This document shows, piece by piece, positions 22,101 through 34,134 of a DNA stretch of 64,000 nt (positions are counted from its first letter, which is position 1; each line of letters starts with the position of its first letter). The translations under genes were made by a program, and so were the position numbers. Under the pieces are notes generated by a model. It was given only the letters and a program-made list of their open reading frames with translations, was not told the origin of the DNA and searched no databases. This DNA is from Amphimedon queenslandica (Eukaryota; Porifera; Demospongiae; Haplosclerida; Niphatidae), in the NCBI RefSeq assembly GCF_000090795.2, contig NW_003546350.1:62001-126000 (forward strand), read 5' to 3'.

Positions 22101-23291
22101 GGCAATGCTATTCAAACATTACAGATAAGCATATTATTAATGAATAACAAATTATCAGTACATGACAGTACGGTACTTACTTGTATAGCCACTAGTAGGA
22201 TAGCGGTGAAGTCCCACTGAACTTGAGGAAAATAAATGGTATGTGCTGACCTAAAATGTAGTTGAATAAGAGTTTTAATCATGATATTATTATAAAAACT
22301 GTCTCCACTCACAAAATTAGCACAATAATGAGTCCAGTGTAAAGAATGAAGTACTGAGCATAGTGCCTGTTCTTGTAAGTGTGATACTGTATTATCTATT
22401 AAAATAAACATTATCACCACTGAGTACATATTAGATCATATTAAACATTTTAGATCATTAACTATTGTACATGTACATGTACATTAAGTTACACTGTGGA
22501 TATGTACTTGTACATCAAACAAAAGGCTGATATAAGTTATGCTTTGATTGGTTTTTTATCAACACAGAGAAAGGCCCCTGGGGAGGGACTGGGAGTAAGT
22601 TTTAACAGGGAAGCTATTCCAAAGCTTTGTTTCAGTCCACTATAAAGGCAGCTTTGACAGTGTATAGAGTGCTAAGTGAGTATATAATGTGTCTCCATGT
22701 ACTTTTATATACAGTCACGCATTTCTAGGATAGACACACTCTAATTAAGTGTGTGTAAGCTCAGCATGTGTGACATCTACATCTTCATTGTTTGTAAATA
22801 AAGTCCCTTTATCTTTATTGTAAATTCTTATCTAACAACAGTGCATGGAGCATCATAACAAACCAATCATTAAGTATACTCTTGTACATTTATCTGTACA
22901 TGATTTAAAGTATTTCTCTTTTATACGTCCCATTGTTGTTTCCTCTCACTCCTCCAGTCCACCTTTAACTTACCCTTGCTAGAACAAGACCAGCTGTAAT
23001 CAGAACCAATGTTATAAGGACACCAATCCTAATGAACAACAACAACAATAACAACAACAACAATAATAATAATAGACAATATCTATGTCAACAACAATAA
23101 GAATTTGTTGATTTAAAGTACAAAACAAAACTTGAAAGGAGACATAATGAATATAAATGCTAGGCTGACCTAATACACAGATTCTTGTCTTTTCCATTGT
23201 AACAGTTGATGGGTTCCAGGTAATGACTGTCAGGAGTGGTGTTATACATTGGGTCAGGGACTGGGGAGGCCCTTACAAGCAAAGGATCCAT
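19134..23291 (-). CDS. Seven-transmembrane protein, family not recognised
   Basis: Thirteen exons sum in frame to 359 aa: 23170-23291, 22974-23028, 22313-22395, 22181-22250, 21858-21928, 21709-21806, 21507-21585, 21213-21275, 21094-21158, 20932-20960, 20830-20874, 20666-20773, 19134-19325. Hydrophobic segments number seven: IGVLITLVLITAGLVLA; YAQYFILYTGLIIVLIL; DFTAILLVAIQLLSIWFYYL; LPLLIVLILSFIGVFLW; LLIVQLLLATVIYICW; AQLILFIVIVYEIASLF; VVIFLQALLTILRTLG. The N-terminus (about 42 aa) carries one sequon and two Cys; the tail is Ser/Pro/Tyr-rich (about 80 aa). It may be an orphan GPCR-like or GPR137/TOM1-like protein, but no DRY or NPxxY motif is visible. An in-frame ATG at 23360 would add 23 residues. 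The intron before the last exon (1.3 kb) is filled by satellite A. Confidence 0.72.
19385..20610 (-). repeat. Satellite A array (about six units)
   Basis: Reverse-complement orientation (AAACCATGGGCTATAGCCTT), so sense relative to the host seven-TM gene. Units are about 177 bp, marked by successive AACTTTCTACACAGCATAAG blocks. One unit is interrupted near 19900-19985 by unrelated AT-rich sequence with an A-run. Array lies within a single intron. Confidence 0.93.
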
Positions 23292-23463
23292 CTCTTTTAG
23301 CTTGTGTTCTCCTCCCGACAAGAAGAAACGGCCAGTTTGCCGTTTTTGTTTTTCCACCACGCCCAGTGTTAGATTTGCCCGTCAAAAATAAGGCAAGGCC
23401 ACCCAGTTCAATTTTACAGAATCATAAAAGAGGGTGGGGCTGATTGAAGGTGTGGCCAAAATA

Positions 23464-26400
23464 ATGGTGGAACGGAATGTCAGAGGTAACATCTTGGAGG
23501 ATCTCTTCAGCTGTGGCTCGAGGAGCAAGATCAAGAAAGCTAAGATGCAGAGACTCTCAACTCCCAGCAAAGATAAAGATCATAATGACACTGACACTGG
23601 TATGATATTCATTTTTAACAACAATAATAATTATTTATTTATTTTTATTTCAATTGTAATACTGTCTACAGCTAATAGTTCCCATTCATTTATCAAGTCA
23701 CATTCACTTGAGGAGGAGCGGTCACTCTCTTTGGATGGAGATGATGAGGATCAAGAACTTGACGTCAGTCTTCCTTCGTCCCAACCAGTTTTACGCTCCA
23801 TACGCTCTTGCACTCCGGGTGAGCCTTGTATTACAACACTAGCTGTATTGCTATGTTATTGGGGGGTGATTTATGATGAGTTTTTAGTATTATTATTACT
23901 TAATCAACTCGTATATATTAATTGTTGATTTTCACTCTACAGTTGATTTACCAATGTCATCTGAGATGCCATGCTGTCTGCTGGAAGAAGATGAAGAGAA
24001 TGAAATGATAGCGTCTTCTTTGGCCGCACCTTTTCGATCACTAGCTGCCACACCCATCATAACCAAGCCTACCTTAGCCACACCCACAACTGGCCCTGCC
24101 AGTGATCAATATAAAACTGATAGATTATCAATTATGACCACCAATCCAATTAAAACTAACCTTCATTTCCACAGGAAGCTACATTCAAGCATTAGTAGTG
24201 GACACCACAAAAAGACCTTTTTAAATAATAGATCTTTTAAAATTCCAATAGTTACTCCAACTCCTGTATCTGTCATATCTTTACGTACAAAACCCTCATT
24301 GAATCCACCCACTATACCAGTACTCACTCCAGTATCCAGTGTACCAATACCCACTCCAGTATCCAGTGTTCCAATACCAATGCTCACTCCTTTATCCAGT
24401 GTTCCAATACCCACAGTCACTCCAGTATCCAGTGTATCAATACCAATGCTCACTCCAATATCCAGTATACCAATGCTCACTCCAGTATCCAGTGTTCCAA
24501 TACCCAAAGTGGCTCTAGTGTCCACAGTCACTTCAGTAGCCTCTGTATCGACTGTACCCGTTGTACCTGTGTCCACTGTAATGCGTGTGTCCACTGAGGC
24601 ACCTCCAACCATTATACCACCAGTTTCATCCAGTGCTGCTTCCGTAGCTGTCAAAAATCAAACTGGAGTGACTTCAATCAGTGACCATTCCTTGCTCTTA
24701 TCTGCTTTGAATTACTGCTCTATGACCTCAAGGCATAAGAGCAACAATAAATCAAAAAGGAAAAGAGGCTCGGAGCCTTCCTCCTCCTCCTCTCCCACTC
24801 AAGACAATTTAATGACTTCACAGACTAGAAGCATATTGAGGGATTTCCTTCATAAGCAGCAAAGCTCAACTGAGAGCCAATCAACAACTGGTGGCAAGTT
24901 GAATGGACACTACCTACCCTCTGCTTCTGGAGAAGTACAAGGAAATACAGTAAGATATTCTGAATCCTTTACTACTGAGTGCCTGACTTTTTTCTCTAAA
25001 GTACCTCATTTTGTCAAAAATGATAAGTAGAGATTTCTCTATTTTATAATTTTCCTGATGCATAATGTTCATATGCTGTGCAGAAAGTTTGAATTGATTC
25101 CAATCAAAATTGGATTTTTTACAAATTTTTAAAGTTGCTTCAAAATTGGGCCAAAAACCCTGTGCTATAATGGTCTAGATGATGAATTATAATACATTTT
25201 TTTTTCATTAAACTATAGAGGAAGAGACGGAAGCTAAAATCACCAAAGCCTCGTCCTCCATTAACTAGGTAAAAGAAGAGACATAAGTTTAGAGAGAGAG
25301 AGAGATTGTGATGTGTTATGTATCTTTCAGTTATGGTGCTTTTCTACGTGAGAGTCAATCAGACTTCACTGGCTCATCTCAAGACGTAGCTAAGAAACTC
25401 GGTCTTGTATGGGGCTCTATGAATGAATCAATGAAAGAAGTAAGACAGGGTCTAAAACCTGTTTGTATAAATGACCTCCAGGAGTACAATGTGAAGTCCC
25501 AGGTGGATCAGTATCGATACACAAGGGAACTAAAAGGTTTCTTATGGAAAAAATTTGAAGGTAGTATATAACTTTATTATTTAGTGGTATACACTGTGCA
25601 TGTATTATGATTGTGCTACTGTAGATTGTATGGAGTATCCAGTTTTCTCAAGATTAGTAGATGATACAATTGCTAGTACAGGGCAGTACAATAACTCAGA
25701 GCTTTCTTGTAGCCTGTGTCATATCTCATTTTGTAATTTGTACCGGAAGAATTCTCATTTCTGTGGCCGACCGCACAGTAATGAGCTAGTAATGAAACTG
25801 ACTCAAGTGTTAGAAGAAAGCACTAAGGAAAGGACTAATGATAGTGATGGAAGAGAAAAGGATGAGACTAACTCATCAGAATGTCTTGCTAATGACAGCA
25901 GTACTGACAGCAGTAGTGTTCATGAACCACAGAGTGTTGATCATAGCAACTCTGCAATAGTGAGGATTGATTTAACAGGAGATGGTGATGATGATGATGA
26001 CAGTGGTGATGAGAAAAGTGATTTAACTGATAATGATGATGATGATGAAGAGTATTGTAATGTAGAAGGGTGTACTGCAATCAGTGATGATCTTAAACCT
26101 AGTCCAGGCTGCAGGCCAGCTTTAAGAGATGCTTATCAAGCCATTGGCAACATGGAAGGTATAAATGAGCATTTAGTTATAATATAATTATTATGCTTGC
26201 ATTGTGGCTTTTCTGCTAGTAATATAAGATAATTTGTGATTGACTTTTCTTATTTGAATATAGCTAATGTTCAATCTCTGGAGCTTGAAAAGTCCAATCA
26301 CCTTGAGCTAATGAACTGCTACATTCACTTACTTGAACAAGAAAGTGAAATACAAGTCAGTTCATATAGTAGTGGCCCAGTATTTATAACAAACATTCTC

Positions 26401-26550
26401 TTTTACTACTAACACATCCAGGAATGGTCAACTGCATATAATGAAGCAATAGAAGAAAGTTTAAAGCAGATACAAACTAATAAAGAGTCACTGAGGAGAT
26501 TGCTAGAACTAGTTGATCAATGTAGAGCAAGAGTGAATGATTCTTCTTAG
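23464..26550 (+). CDS. HMG-box protein with Val-Pro repeats, Cys/His motif and coiled coil
   Basis: Nine exons sum in frame to 760 aa: 23464-23599, 23672-23818, 23943-24949, 25219-25268, 25331-25439, 25482-25560, 25625-26158, 26264-26355, 26422-26550. Residues about 215-285 are a TPVSSVPIP-type tandem repeat. An HMG box at about 440-515 begins PKPRPPLTSYGAFLRESQ, then LGLVWGSMNESMKEEYN and QYRYTRELK. A Cys/His segment follows (CSLCHISFCNLY, then HFCG), then an acidic Asp-run region and a C-terminal coiled coil. The HMG box implies DNA bending or binding in the nucleus. I recognise the domain but not an orthologue with this order; TOX, HMGXB4 and others share only the box. A 42-bp intron (25440-25481) splits the HMG box. 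Confidence 0.82.
24310..24520 (+). repeat. In-frame coding minisatellite (Thr-Pro-Val-Ser-Ser repeats)
   Basis: Variations of an ACTCCAGTATCCAGTGTWCC unit repeat about ten times with preserved frame, encoding Pro-Val-Ser-Ser-Val-Pro-Ile steps in the HMG-box protein. Units vary between 24 and 36 bp. Confidence 0.85.
25035..25185 (+). repeat. Satellite B unit (degenerate)
   Basis: A single decayed unit in an intron of the HMG-box gene: AGAAAGTTTGAATTGATTCC, then AAAGTTGCTTCAAAATTGGG and CCTGTGCTATAATGG, where the central palindrome is largely lost. Confidence 0.8.
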
Positions 26551-26754
26551 GCTCCAATGATTAGAGTTGTGTTCTCGAGTGCGTTTCTATCACTTCTTAT
26601 AAGAATCGCCATAATTATTAATTGAATGAAGTGTTACACATTGTTACACAATCAGTTGGTGTGCTGGCATGCCTGCACGCACTGCCAGGCTTCATGATGA
26701 TGTAACATTACGTAACAGGTTGAATAAGTGATCAACTTCATTTTCATAATTATG

Positions 26755-26787
<33 letters not shown>

Positions 26788-26857
26788 TAACAGTGATCGA
26801 TATGTATTACAGTGAGAACAAGTATTGGATTATTATTTTATTAAGGATTACAAATAT
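26551..26857. other. Tail-to-tail spacer with AAT microsatellite
   Basis: Between the HMG-box stop and the cryptochrome stop; holds both 3' UTRs and an (ATA)n tract at about 26755-26788. Nothing else seen. Confidence 0.6.
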
Positions 26858-28783
26858 TCAGGGGTTTGTTTGATGCGACGACAAACTTTGCATGAAACTC
26901 TTGAGTCTCTCCATACAAATAACTCCAGCTGTCATGTGATCCACGACTGGGTGAGGATAGTCAGTACCCACTATACACCCAGCTTCTCTTTGCACTTCAA
27001 TTGGTGCCATCCACGGGCAGAAGATGTACTCTTTGGGCAGGTTCTTTACTTCAGGCACAAAATGTCTGATGTAGTCTCCGTTTGGGTCCAGCTGTTGACC
27101 ATACGAGATTGGATTATAGTGCTCGATTGTACCTGTGATAAAAGCAGTAGAACTGCTCTTCATCCAGCAGCCACAGCTGACCGAAGGCTCGTAGTCTAGC
27201 ATGTACATCTCGAAAGACTCAGCTCCTTTAAGCCAGCTTATCCACAAGTCTCCTCTCGTGAGAAAGGTAGCAATCGATTCTCTAAAATGAAAGAAATGCA
27301 GTAATTATATTTGTTATAGGAAGGCAGGACTGTATGCAAACAAGATTGGATGCTTTGAATATCACACGAGAAGTCAGCAAGTTATCACTTGCATCAACAA
27401 AGCAATCACAGCATGGTCAATATAATTTATATAATTATTGCTTAGAATATTTTGAACTTTAACAACAACTGTAATGAAGTAGGGCCAGTTTTTACCTTAG
27501 CAAGTTATGTATCCATCCTTCTTTCAACATTTGCCTGATGGCAGCATCGATCCAAGGATACCCTGTCATTCCTGATCTCCATCTTCTCAATCCATCTGCA
27601 TCAAATTCCCATGGTAGCTGAATACATATCGGGTTTTGAGTGTCAGTATCAAAATTAGGTACTTGACTTGAGACGAGGAAGTAAAACTCTCGTTGTAAGA
27701 GTTTCGAGGATACTTCTTGAACGAGTGTCATCTTTGACTTGTCTGTTGAAGCAAGTTGTCTCACGTAATGCCAGAAATGACGCACAGAAAGACAACCAAA
27801 TCTAACATAAGGACTAAGACTCGTCTTGTCAAAAAGACAATCAAGGAAATTGTCAAAAGGTTTACTTCGGACGGTGCAGTAATTATCGAGTCTTTTCAAG
27901 GCTTCTGTTTCCCCACCCACCCAAGGGCCGGTTCCTAATTCAACGTCATAGCAACCAAGAGATGCTAGCGATGGTATCTGGAAAGTCTGCACCTTAAACA
28001 TTGGGATGTTGTCTTCATTGTATTTCTGTTTCGTCGAGGGACTTGAAATGGGGACGGCAGGAGGTTTGAGTTTCGAGAGGAGAGTCCTGAAATCTTTAAA
28101 AGTGAGGATCGGTTTCCCTTCGTTTAATTTGATGAGTTCTGTTGGGCTGTAGAGCGTGTGGTTGTGAAACTCCTCAACTTCAATGTTCATCATTGACGCC
28201 ATCTCGCTGATGGTTCGCTCCTCCACTTTGCTGCGTGGTTCTTGACTCTTCTGATATGAAAGATGAGTGACTCCCCATTCTTGGCAGAGGCCAGCTAGCA
28301 CTGCTGTCGTTTGGCCTTGAGCTACATACAGCTTTAGGCCCAAGGCCTCCAATTGGTTGGAGAGGTCGTGCAAGCACTCAAGTAAAAATTTGAGCCTGTT
28401 CGCTCCAAATTTTTTATCTGTTTCGGTAAACCAGGGATCTAAGACAAAGACAGCTCTAAACTGTGTCTGAGGCCGCAGGAGGGAGGCCATTAGGGCAGAG
28501 TTGTCGTGTAGGCGTAGTGAGAAAGATCTGAACCAATGAAGGCTGACAGGCAATCTCTCCGAGTGCCAGTTTGAGCTACAGAGACTGGAGGGAGAGGAAG
28601 ACGCTGATGCAGAGTAAGAGTCGAAAAATGAATCCTGCTCTTCTTCAGAGGCCCCGTCGACATTGTTAAAGACTGAAAGAAACAACAGACATGACTGAAA
28701 TATGATAAGCAAGAAGAAGGCTCTTTCTTACCTGTAAGTGTTCTTTCTTCTTCCTCGTAGAAACCATTGCTATAGCTGTCCAT
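26858..28783 (-). CDS. Animal cryptochrome / (6-4) photolyase family flavoprotein
   Basis: Three exons (28732-28783, 27496-28672, 26858-27281) sum to 550 aa. A short Ser-rich extension precedes the photolyase alpha/beta domain (VSLHWFRSFSLRLHDN, then FRAVFVLDPWF). The FAD domain has MTGYPWIDAAIRQMLKEGW, FLTRGDLWISW and QLDPNGDYIRHFVPE. The C-terminal extension is very short. At positions of the two active-site histidines of (6-4) photolyases (IHHLARHAV), it reads IHNLLRESI, so both are replaced by Asn and Glu. The usual NAGSWMW is SCGCWMK. This favours a light-sensing rather than DNA-repair role. Amphimedon larvae lack opsins and a sponge cryptochrome has been proposed as the blue-light receptor of the pigment ring; whether this copy is Cry1 or Cry2 I cannot say. 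Confidence 0.93.
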
Positions 28784-29992
28784 TATACAGAAGTACTCTC
28801 TAGTCTAGTCTGTCAAATATAGAGCAAGCAGGAACAAAAGTATACTATATAAAGTATCACATCCCCACAGTACCATTGATCGCACGCTCACTTTTGGATC
28901 AACGCTCACTTCTTCGCATGCACAACAAATGTCACGTGGAATGATTTCAAGAAGAAGGGGGTGTGGCTCGTATTTTGCATAATCAGCTGATTGTAAATAC
29001 TGCACCATTTAACACCTCCACAGCCTGTGAAGAAAAATAACAATAATCAAAAAAATTTAGCATGAAAACTTTAAAGGGTAGGACAAGTACTGCAGAAAAT
29101 TTGGTGGATAGAAGTAGTATAATGGTGATTAAATTTAAAAGGATATTATTTGAAAAAGAGAAAGTAAAGCCAACTTTCCATTACTCAATGCATATTTTTA
29201 TTAATAATTTAAAGGCTTCAGCGTATTTTTATTAATGATTTGAAGGCTTCATGTCATTTTCCTTGTCAATGCCAAATCAAAGTTATGCTAGTGACCACGG
29301 ATTGCGGCAAGTTACACAACATGGCTAGTGCACGTATTATTAGTAATAGCCGATGAAATACAGCTGGTATTTACACCCAAAACCAGTCAAACAGGTTTTC
29401 CATACCACACTAAATAGAGTCGGCATAACAGCAGGCCACCAACATACTTGAAGGGTATAAATCACACTCCAGGTGCACCATAAGGTCTCATGCAGCACTA
29501 TAATACTAGCTCATACTCTGGTACATGACACTTAACCCTGCATGATTTGAATGTTATGCCGTCATTTGGTTGATCCCTTTGCTACTGGTAGTCTAGTCAT
29601 GCATTATTAAACAGAGTGTTATGCAATGTTATGTAAGACTCAAGCAGAACAAGCACGCCAAGTTTTGATTTCACAATAATCCTCCTAACATAACTATGAC
29701 ATAGTATAGATAAGGATCAATCCCATTTTATCCTTACTTAAAACATTGCTGTTAAGATCATTATGACAATCCTTAGATGCTGTACTATTGCGGTACCAAT
29801 TACCAAAGCAGATATCCTAACTTGCACACATTTGAAAACAGTGACTTTCAAGTCATGATAGCTAGGACTATACTGCTATAGTAACTTTATTTGAGAGTCA
29901 AAACTAATAAAAACTACATACAAATTAGACACAATAATAGTGGAAACTACAGCTAATCAGTAGAAATGTCATTAATTGGCTGTTCCTTAAGC
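28784..29992. other. Gene-free spacer upstream of cryptochrome
   Basis: About 1.2 kb between the cryptochrome start and the transaldolase stop, both on the minus strand. The first 200 bp hold the likely cryptochrome promoter with GGGGGTGTGGCTCG near 28957. A 33-bp direct duplication (TATTTTTATTAATRATTTRA, ending AGGCTTCA) lies at 29190-29250. The rest is AT-rich with no coding signal I can support. Confidence 0.5.
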
Positions 29993-32900
29993 TCATGCCA
30001 AGAGCCTTTTCTTGATAAGCTCCTCAAGTTTGAGTGTGTCTGCAGCAAACTTGCGAATTCCTTCAGACAATTTCTCAGTTGCCATTTGATCTTCATTCAG
30101 TTCCCAACGGAACTTTGCCTCATCCAGTGTCCATTTCTCCATCTCGGTCTTCTGAGCTACAAATATCAAAATAATTATTATATTATTTTTGTTAGACTTA
30201 TGTACCATCTTCAACTGAGAGTTTGCGTGTTACAGTATCAGTTGAGCTCTGCAGTTCATTCAATAGCTTTGGCCTGCAATGGATGAGGAGAGGAATATTA
30301 CTCTTTCCTCAATAATGCTTTCATTATCAAAACACATGGATCATCTATGCTAATGGACATGATTGCTATTATACTGGAGCAGTGACTACTGATTCTTCTT
30401 CATTGAGTTAGGGGCCATAAAAATATTTAATATTTGTAAGGCTACTACTATTATAATAAATACAATTATAATGGTCACCTAATAGTATAGAATAACAACA
30501 ATAGTTATTGTGTCATTCACAGTAACACACATCAAACAAAAGCTGTTCTCATAAACCAAGGTAACCATACCCTCTCATGAAATATGTCAACTATCACACC
30601 TTGCATTGACTTACCATAAATGGTCAAACGTTAAGATCAAATTCTAATTTAATTGCAAGCAAAAACCACATAATAGGGACTATACTTTAACATTAGCTAT
30701 ACGTAATATGTGGTACATGTACTTACGAGATGGTGAGATTATCACAACCGGCCAGCTCTGTGATCTGCCCAACGTTCCTAAAGGAAGCTCCCATTACAAT
30801 TGTTTTGTAGCCAAACTTCTTGTAGTAATTGTATATTTTTGTGACAGACTTGACACCTAAAAGAAATAGAACACAGTACATCTATAACTCAGTGATTCAT
30901 TCAGTATGTGTACTGCATGAAATTTCCAATAGAAATAATACGTTAAAGTCAAACCTGGGTCATCCTTAGGAGCGTATGTCTTTGTATCTGTGTTCTTAAC
31001 ATACCAATCAAATATCCTACCAACAAATGGAGAGATCAGTGTGACACCAGCCTCTGCACATGCAACAGCCTACAACAACAACAGTGATGAATAAAGAGAA
31101 GGAAGCTGAAGACTTATACCTGGCAGAAAGCAAACAGGAGGGTAAGGTTGCAATGGATTCCATCTTTTTCTTCCAGTTCCCTATTAGGCAATAACAATCA
31201 ACTTCAGTAGCTCTCCCCCCCTCTCTCTCTGTCTTTACTTTGCTGCTTGTATTCCCTCCCAAGTTGATGCTAGTTTAATGAGGACTCTCTCTCTACTGAT
31301 CCCTGCCTGCTCATAAAGCTCTATGAACTTCCTTGCTTTGCTTAAACTTGCTGCTTTATCAAAGGACAACCTGTCAGTACAGACAATGCATATTACACAT
31401 AAAATAATGACAAGCCCATTCATAAATAGACTTTGAATAAAGGTCTATCCTCCAATTGGATCAATGCTAATTATGCTATCTTAGTTGGTAGGCAACTCTT
31501 AATTAGAGTTCAAACAACAGACTATAGAGGACAACCTGGAGCGGATTATGTAAGATTAGGTAACAATAGCTAGACTGATGCCTGAGAGACTGATGATGAG
31601 TGGTTGATGACCACAGTACAATAATTATAGTCTGAGAAACAAATTAGTCAGATGCCTTAGGAAAATGATAACTCTAACGTCACAACAACCGATGGGATAG
31701 ACAATACCAGTTCCCGACTATGTGTCTCCAAATGTAACTCAATTGTACATTTCAAGTGTAGCAATTTTTTAAATATTTGATGAAACAAGACTCATTCTAA
31801 GTACATGCACTAGTATATACATAATTATAACAAATCAGTAGCATATGATTATAAATGGCTGCCAAACAAAATGTAGTAATAATTATCATAACAATTTTGA
31901 TAATTCATTATTATCATATACACTACCTCAAGTGTATAAAATGAGATCTGTACAAACAGATGGGCAGTAACAAGCCTGCCATAGGAGTCCTTCTTTCTTA
32001 AAATAAAACTGAATCACCTGTTGTTCACCTTGCAAACCAGCAGCAGTGAATAAGGCATAACAACAACAATATCTAGTATTCCTGAACTTTCCAATTGAAT
32101 TACTAACCCACTAATTCCCCCCAAGAAATTATCACATTTCCATTACAATAGTAAATGCATTAATGCTATTAGATTTGCTCCTGGAGCTGCTAAGGATGCT
32201 AATAGGACTTTACTATGAGCTCTGTTGTCGCCCTACCTTGCATCAACTTCAGTTGAAATGCGTCCAGGAACAAGCTTCAATATCTTAACACCAAAGTTGA
32301 CGTATAGTTTGTCAATGGCAGCTGTAACTTGCTCTTCCACATTACTAAGTAACGAGAAATGACAATTAAAATTAGTTGTAATTATAACTAGTAGCTTATC
32401 ATGCATGTCTTCCACCCACACGTTTAACGAGCATTTGAAATTAACTTATCCATAATTATTAATTTTAATAATTAATAATTTTAATAATTAATAATTTTAA
32501 TAATAATAATAATAATAATAAATAATAATAATAGTAAACTAACTTGGAGGCTTGCTTTCCATATGCTACAGCATCATCAACTAGATCATTATACTCAGGC
32601 ATTTGTGCAGCAGCAAAAAGGAGAGAAGGATTAGTGGTGGCATCAGTTGGCTTGTACTGATCAATTGCTGTGAATAATAAGGACAAGTAAATAATATGCC
32701 TACTTTGTCAAAAATATTGCTAGGAGAGAAATTTTATCTGATACATATACAAGTTTTTATGTTGTGTATCAACTTTGAGCTGATTCTAATCAAAATTAAT
32801 TTTTTACAAATTTTTCAAGTTACTCAAAAATTGGGTCAAAGTCCCTGTACTATAGTACAGGAGTTTTGGCTGAATTTCGCCAAAAATGACAAGTAGAAAA

Positions 32901-34134
32901 TTCTTTATTTTTATAATGTTTCCTGATACATATACATGTTCTTATATTGTGTAGCAAGTTTGAGCTGATTCCAATCAAAATTAGATTTTTTATGAATTTT
33001 TTAAGTTGCTCCAAAATCAGGCCAAAGTCCCTGTACTATAGTACAGGGATTTTGGCCGAATTTTGCCAAAAATGACAAGTAGAGAATTCTCCATTTTTAT
33101 AATGTTTCCTGATACATATACATGATCTTATATTGTGTAGCAAGTTTAAGCTGATTCCAATCAAAATTAGATTTTTTATGAATTTTTTAAGTTGCTCCAA
33201 AATTGGGTCAAAGTCTCTGTACTATAGTACAGGGATTTTGGTCGAATTTCGCCAAAAATGACAAGTAGAGAATTCTCCATTTTTATAATGTTTCCTGATA
33301 CATATACATGTTCTAATGTTGTGTAGCAAGTTTGAACTGATTCCAATCAAAATTAGATTTTTTATGAATTTTTTAAGTTGCTCCAAAATTGGGTCAAAGT
33401 CCCTGTACTATGGGTCATGGGATAAATTTCACCAAAAATGAAAAGTAGAGAATTCTCCATTTTAATAATCTTTCCTAATACATATACATGTTCTTATGTT
33501 GTCTATCAACTTTGAGCTCATTTAGATAAAATTTGAATTTTTTATGAATTTTTAAAGTTGCTCCAAAACTCATGCTGTTTAGCTCCCTTATTAGGATAAT
33601 GCTTTGTGTGATATAGAGAGTGCCCATTAAGAGAGGCTATAGCTGCTATACTGTACCAATGAAGCCCAATAAATCTATTTTGTAGTACTCTATATTTATA
33701 CATATTTATCTTCTCGATCAATTGTCGATAACTATTAGTATTATTGATATGCCTTTATGCTGTGTAGTAAGTTTAAACTGATTCAGTTCACAAATTTCTG
33801 AGTCAGATTAATCAAAAATTTGCTCAAAGTGATGCATGCTGTTGCATATTCTAATTTGCAAGAAGGAAATGAAATCAATATTGTCTCTGCTTGCTTACAT
33901 AATAAAGGTATCTTGTTAAAAATTGAGGATAATGAACACACCCATAAGACCATAATGTATTGACCCATTGCAGGACATTTAGTTATTATTAATACTCAAG
34001 CAAAATCAAAGGCATTTGAGCCCACCCTATCAAATTATAAAAACATTAAGCCCTCCTTTCTCACCATTAATGTCTCCAGTGTCAGCTACAACTGTAGTAA
34101 ACTTTTTCAACTGCTCCAATGAATTATCAGCCAT
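29993..34134 (-). CDS. TALDO1: Transaldolase
   Basis: Nine exons sum in frame to 323 aa: 34065-34134, 32544-32667, 32237-32344, 31239-31370, 31120-31180, 30955-31069, 30727-30856, 30206-30273, 29993-30156. Transaldolase moves a dihydroxyacetone unit between sedoheptulose-7-P and glyceraldehyde-3-P in the nonoxidative pentose phosphate pathway, in the cytosol. Landmarks: [35 protein letters not shown] holding the Schiff-base Lys, the [15 protein letters not shown] strand, and [14 protein letters not shown]. Length is close to the 337-aa human enzyme. Intron 1 (32668-34064) is 1.4 kb and hosts a satellite B array. The start codon is divergent to SYCP1. Confidence 0.97.
32461..32530. repeat. TAATAATTTTA tandem and AAT microsatellite
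   Basis: Three tandem TAATTTTAATAATTAA-type units followed by (AAT)n, in an intron of transaldolase. Confidence 0.8.
32695..33560 (+). repeat. Satellite B array (about four to five units)
   Basis: Tandem ~185-bp units in transaldolase intron 1: AGTTTGAGCTGATTCCAATC, AAGTTGCTCCAAAATTGGGT, then the palindrome TCCCTGTACTATAGTACAGG. The palindrome is perfect over 22 bp at 33028-33049 and 18 bp at 32844-32861, and degenerates in the last unit near 33405. The array is antisense to the host gene if the palindrome-downstream text GCCAAAAATGACAAGTAGA is taken as its plus strand. A further decayed piece lies at 33725-33800. Confidence 0.92.

Noticed and set aside
24163-24654. 163-codon antisense frame rich in Thr/Gly/Asp
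   Set aside because: It is the complement of the Pro-Val-Ser coding minisatellite in the HMG-box gene; repeats leave several frames open.
28805-29008. 67-codon frame upstream of cryptochrome
   Set aside because: Occupies the probable promoter region; no recognisable sequence and no splice to a neighbour.
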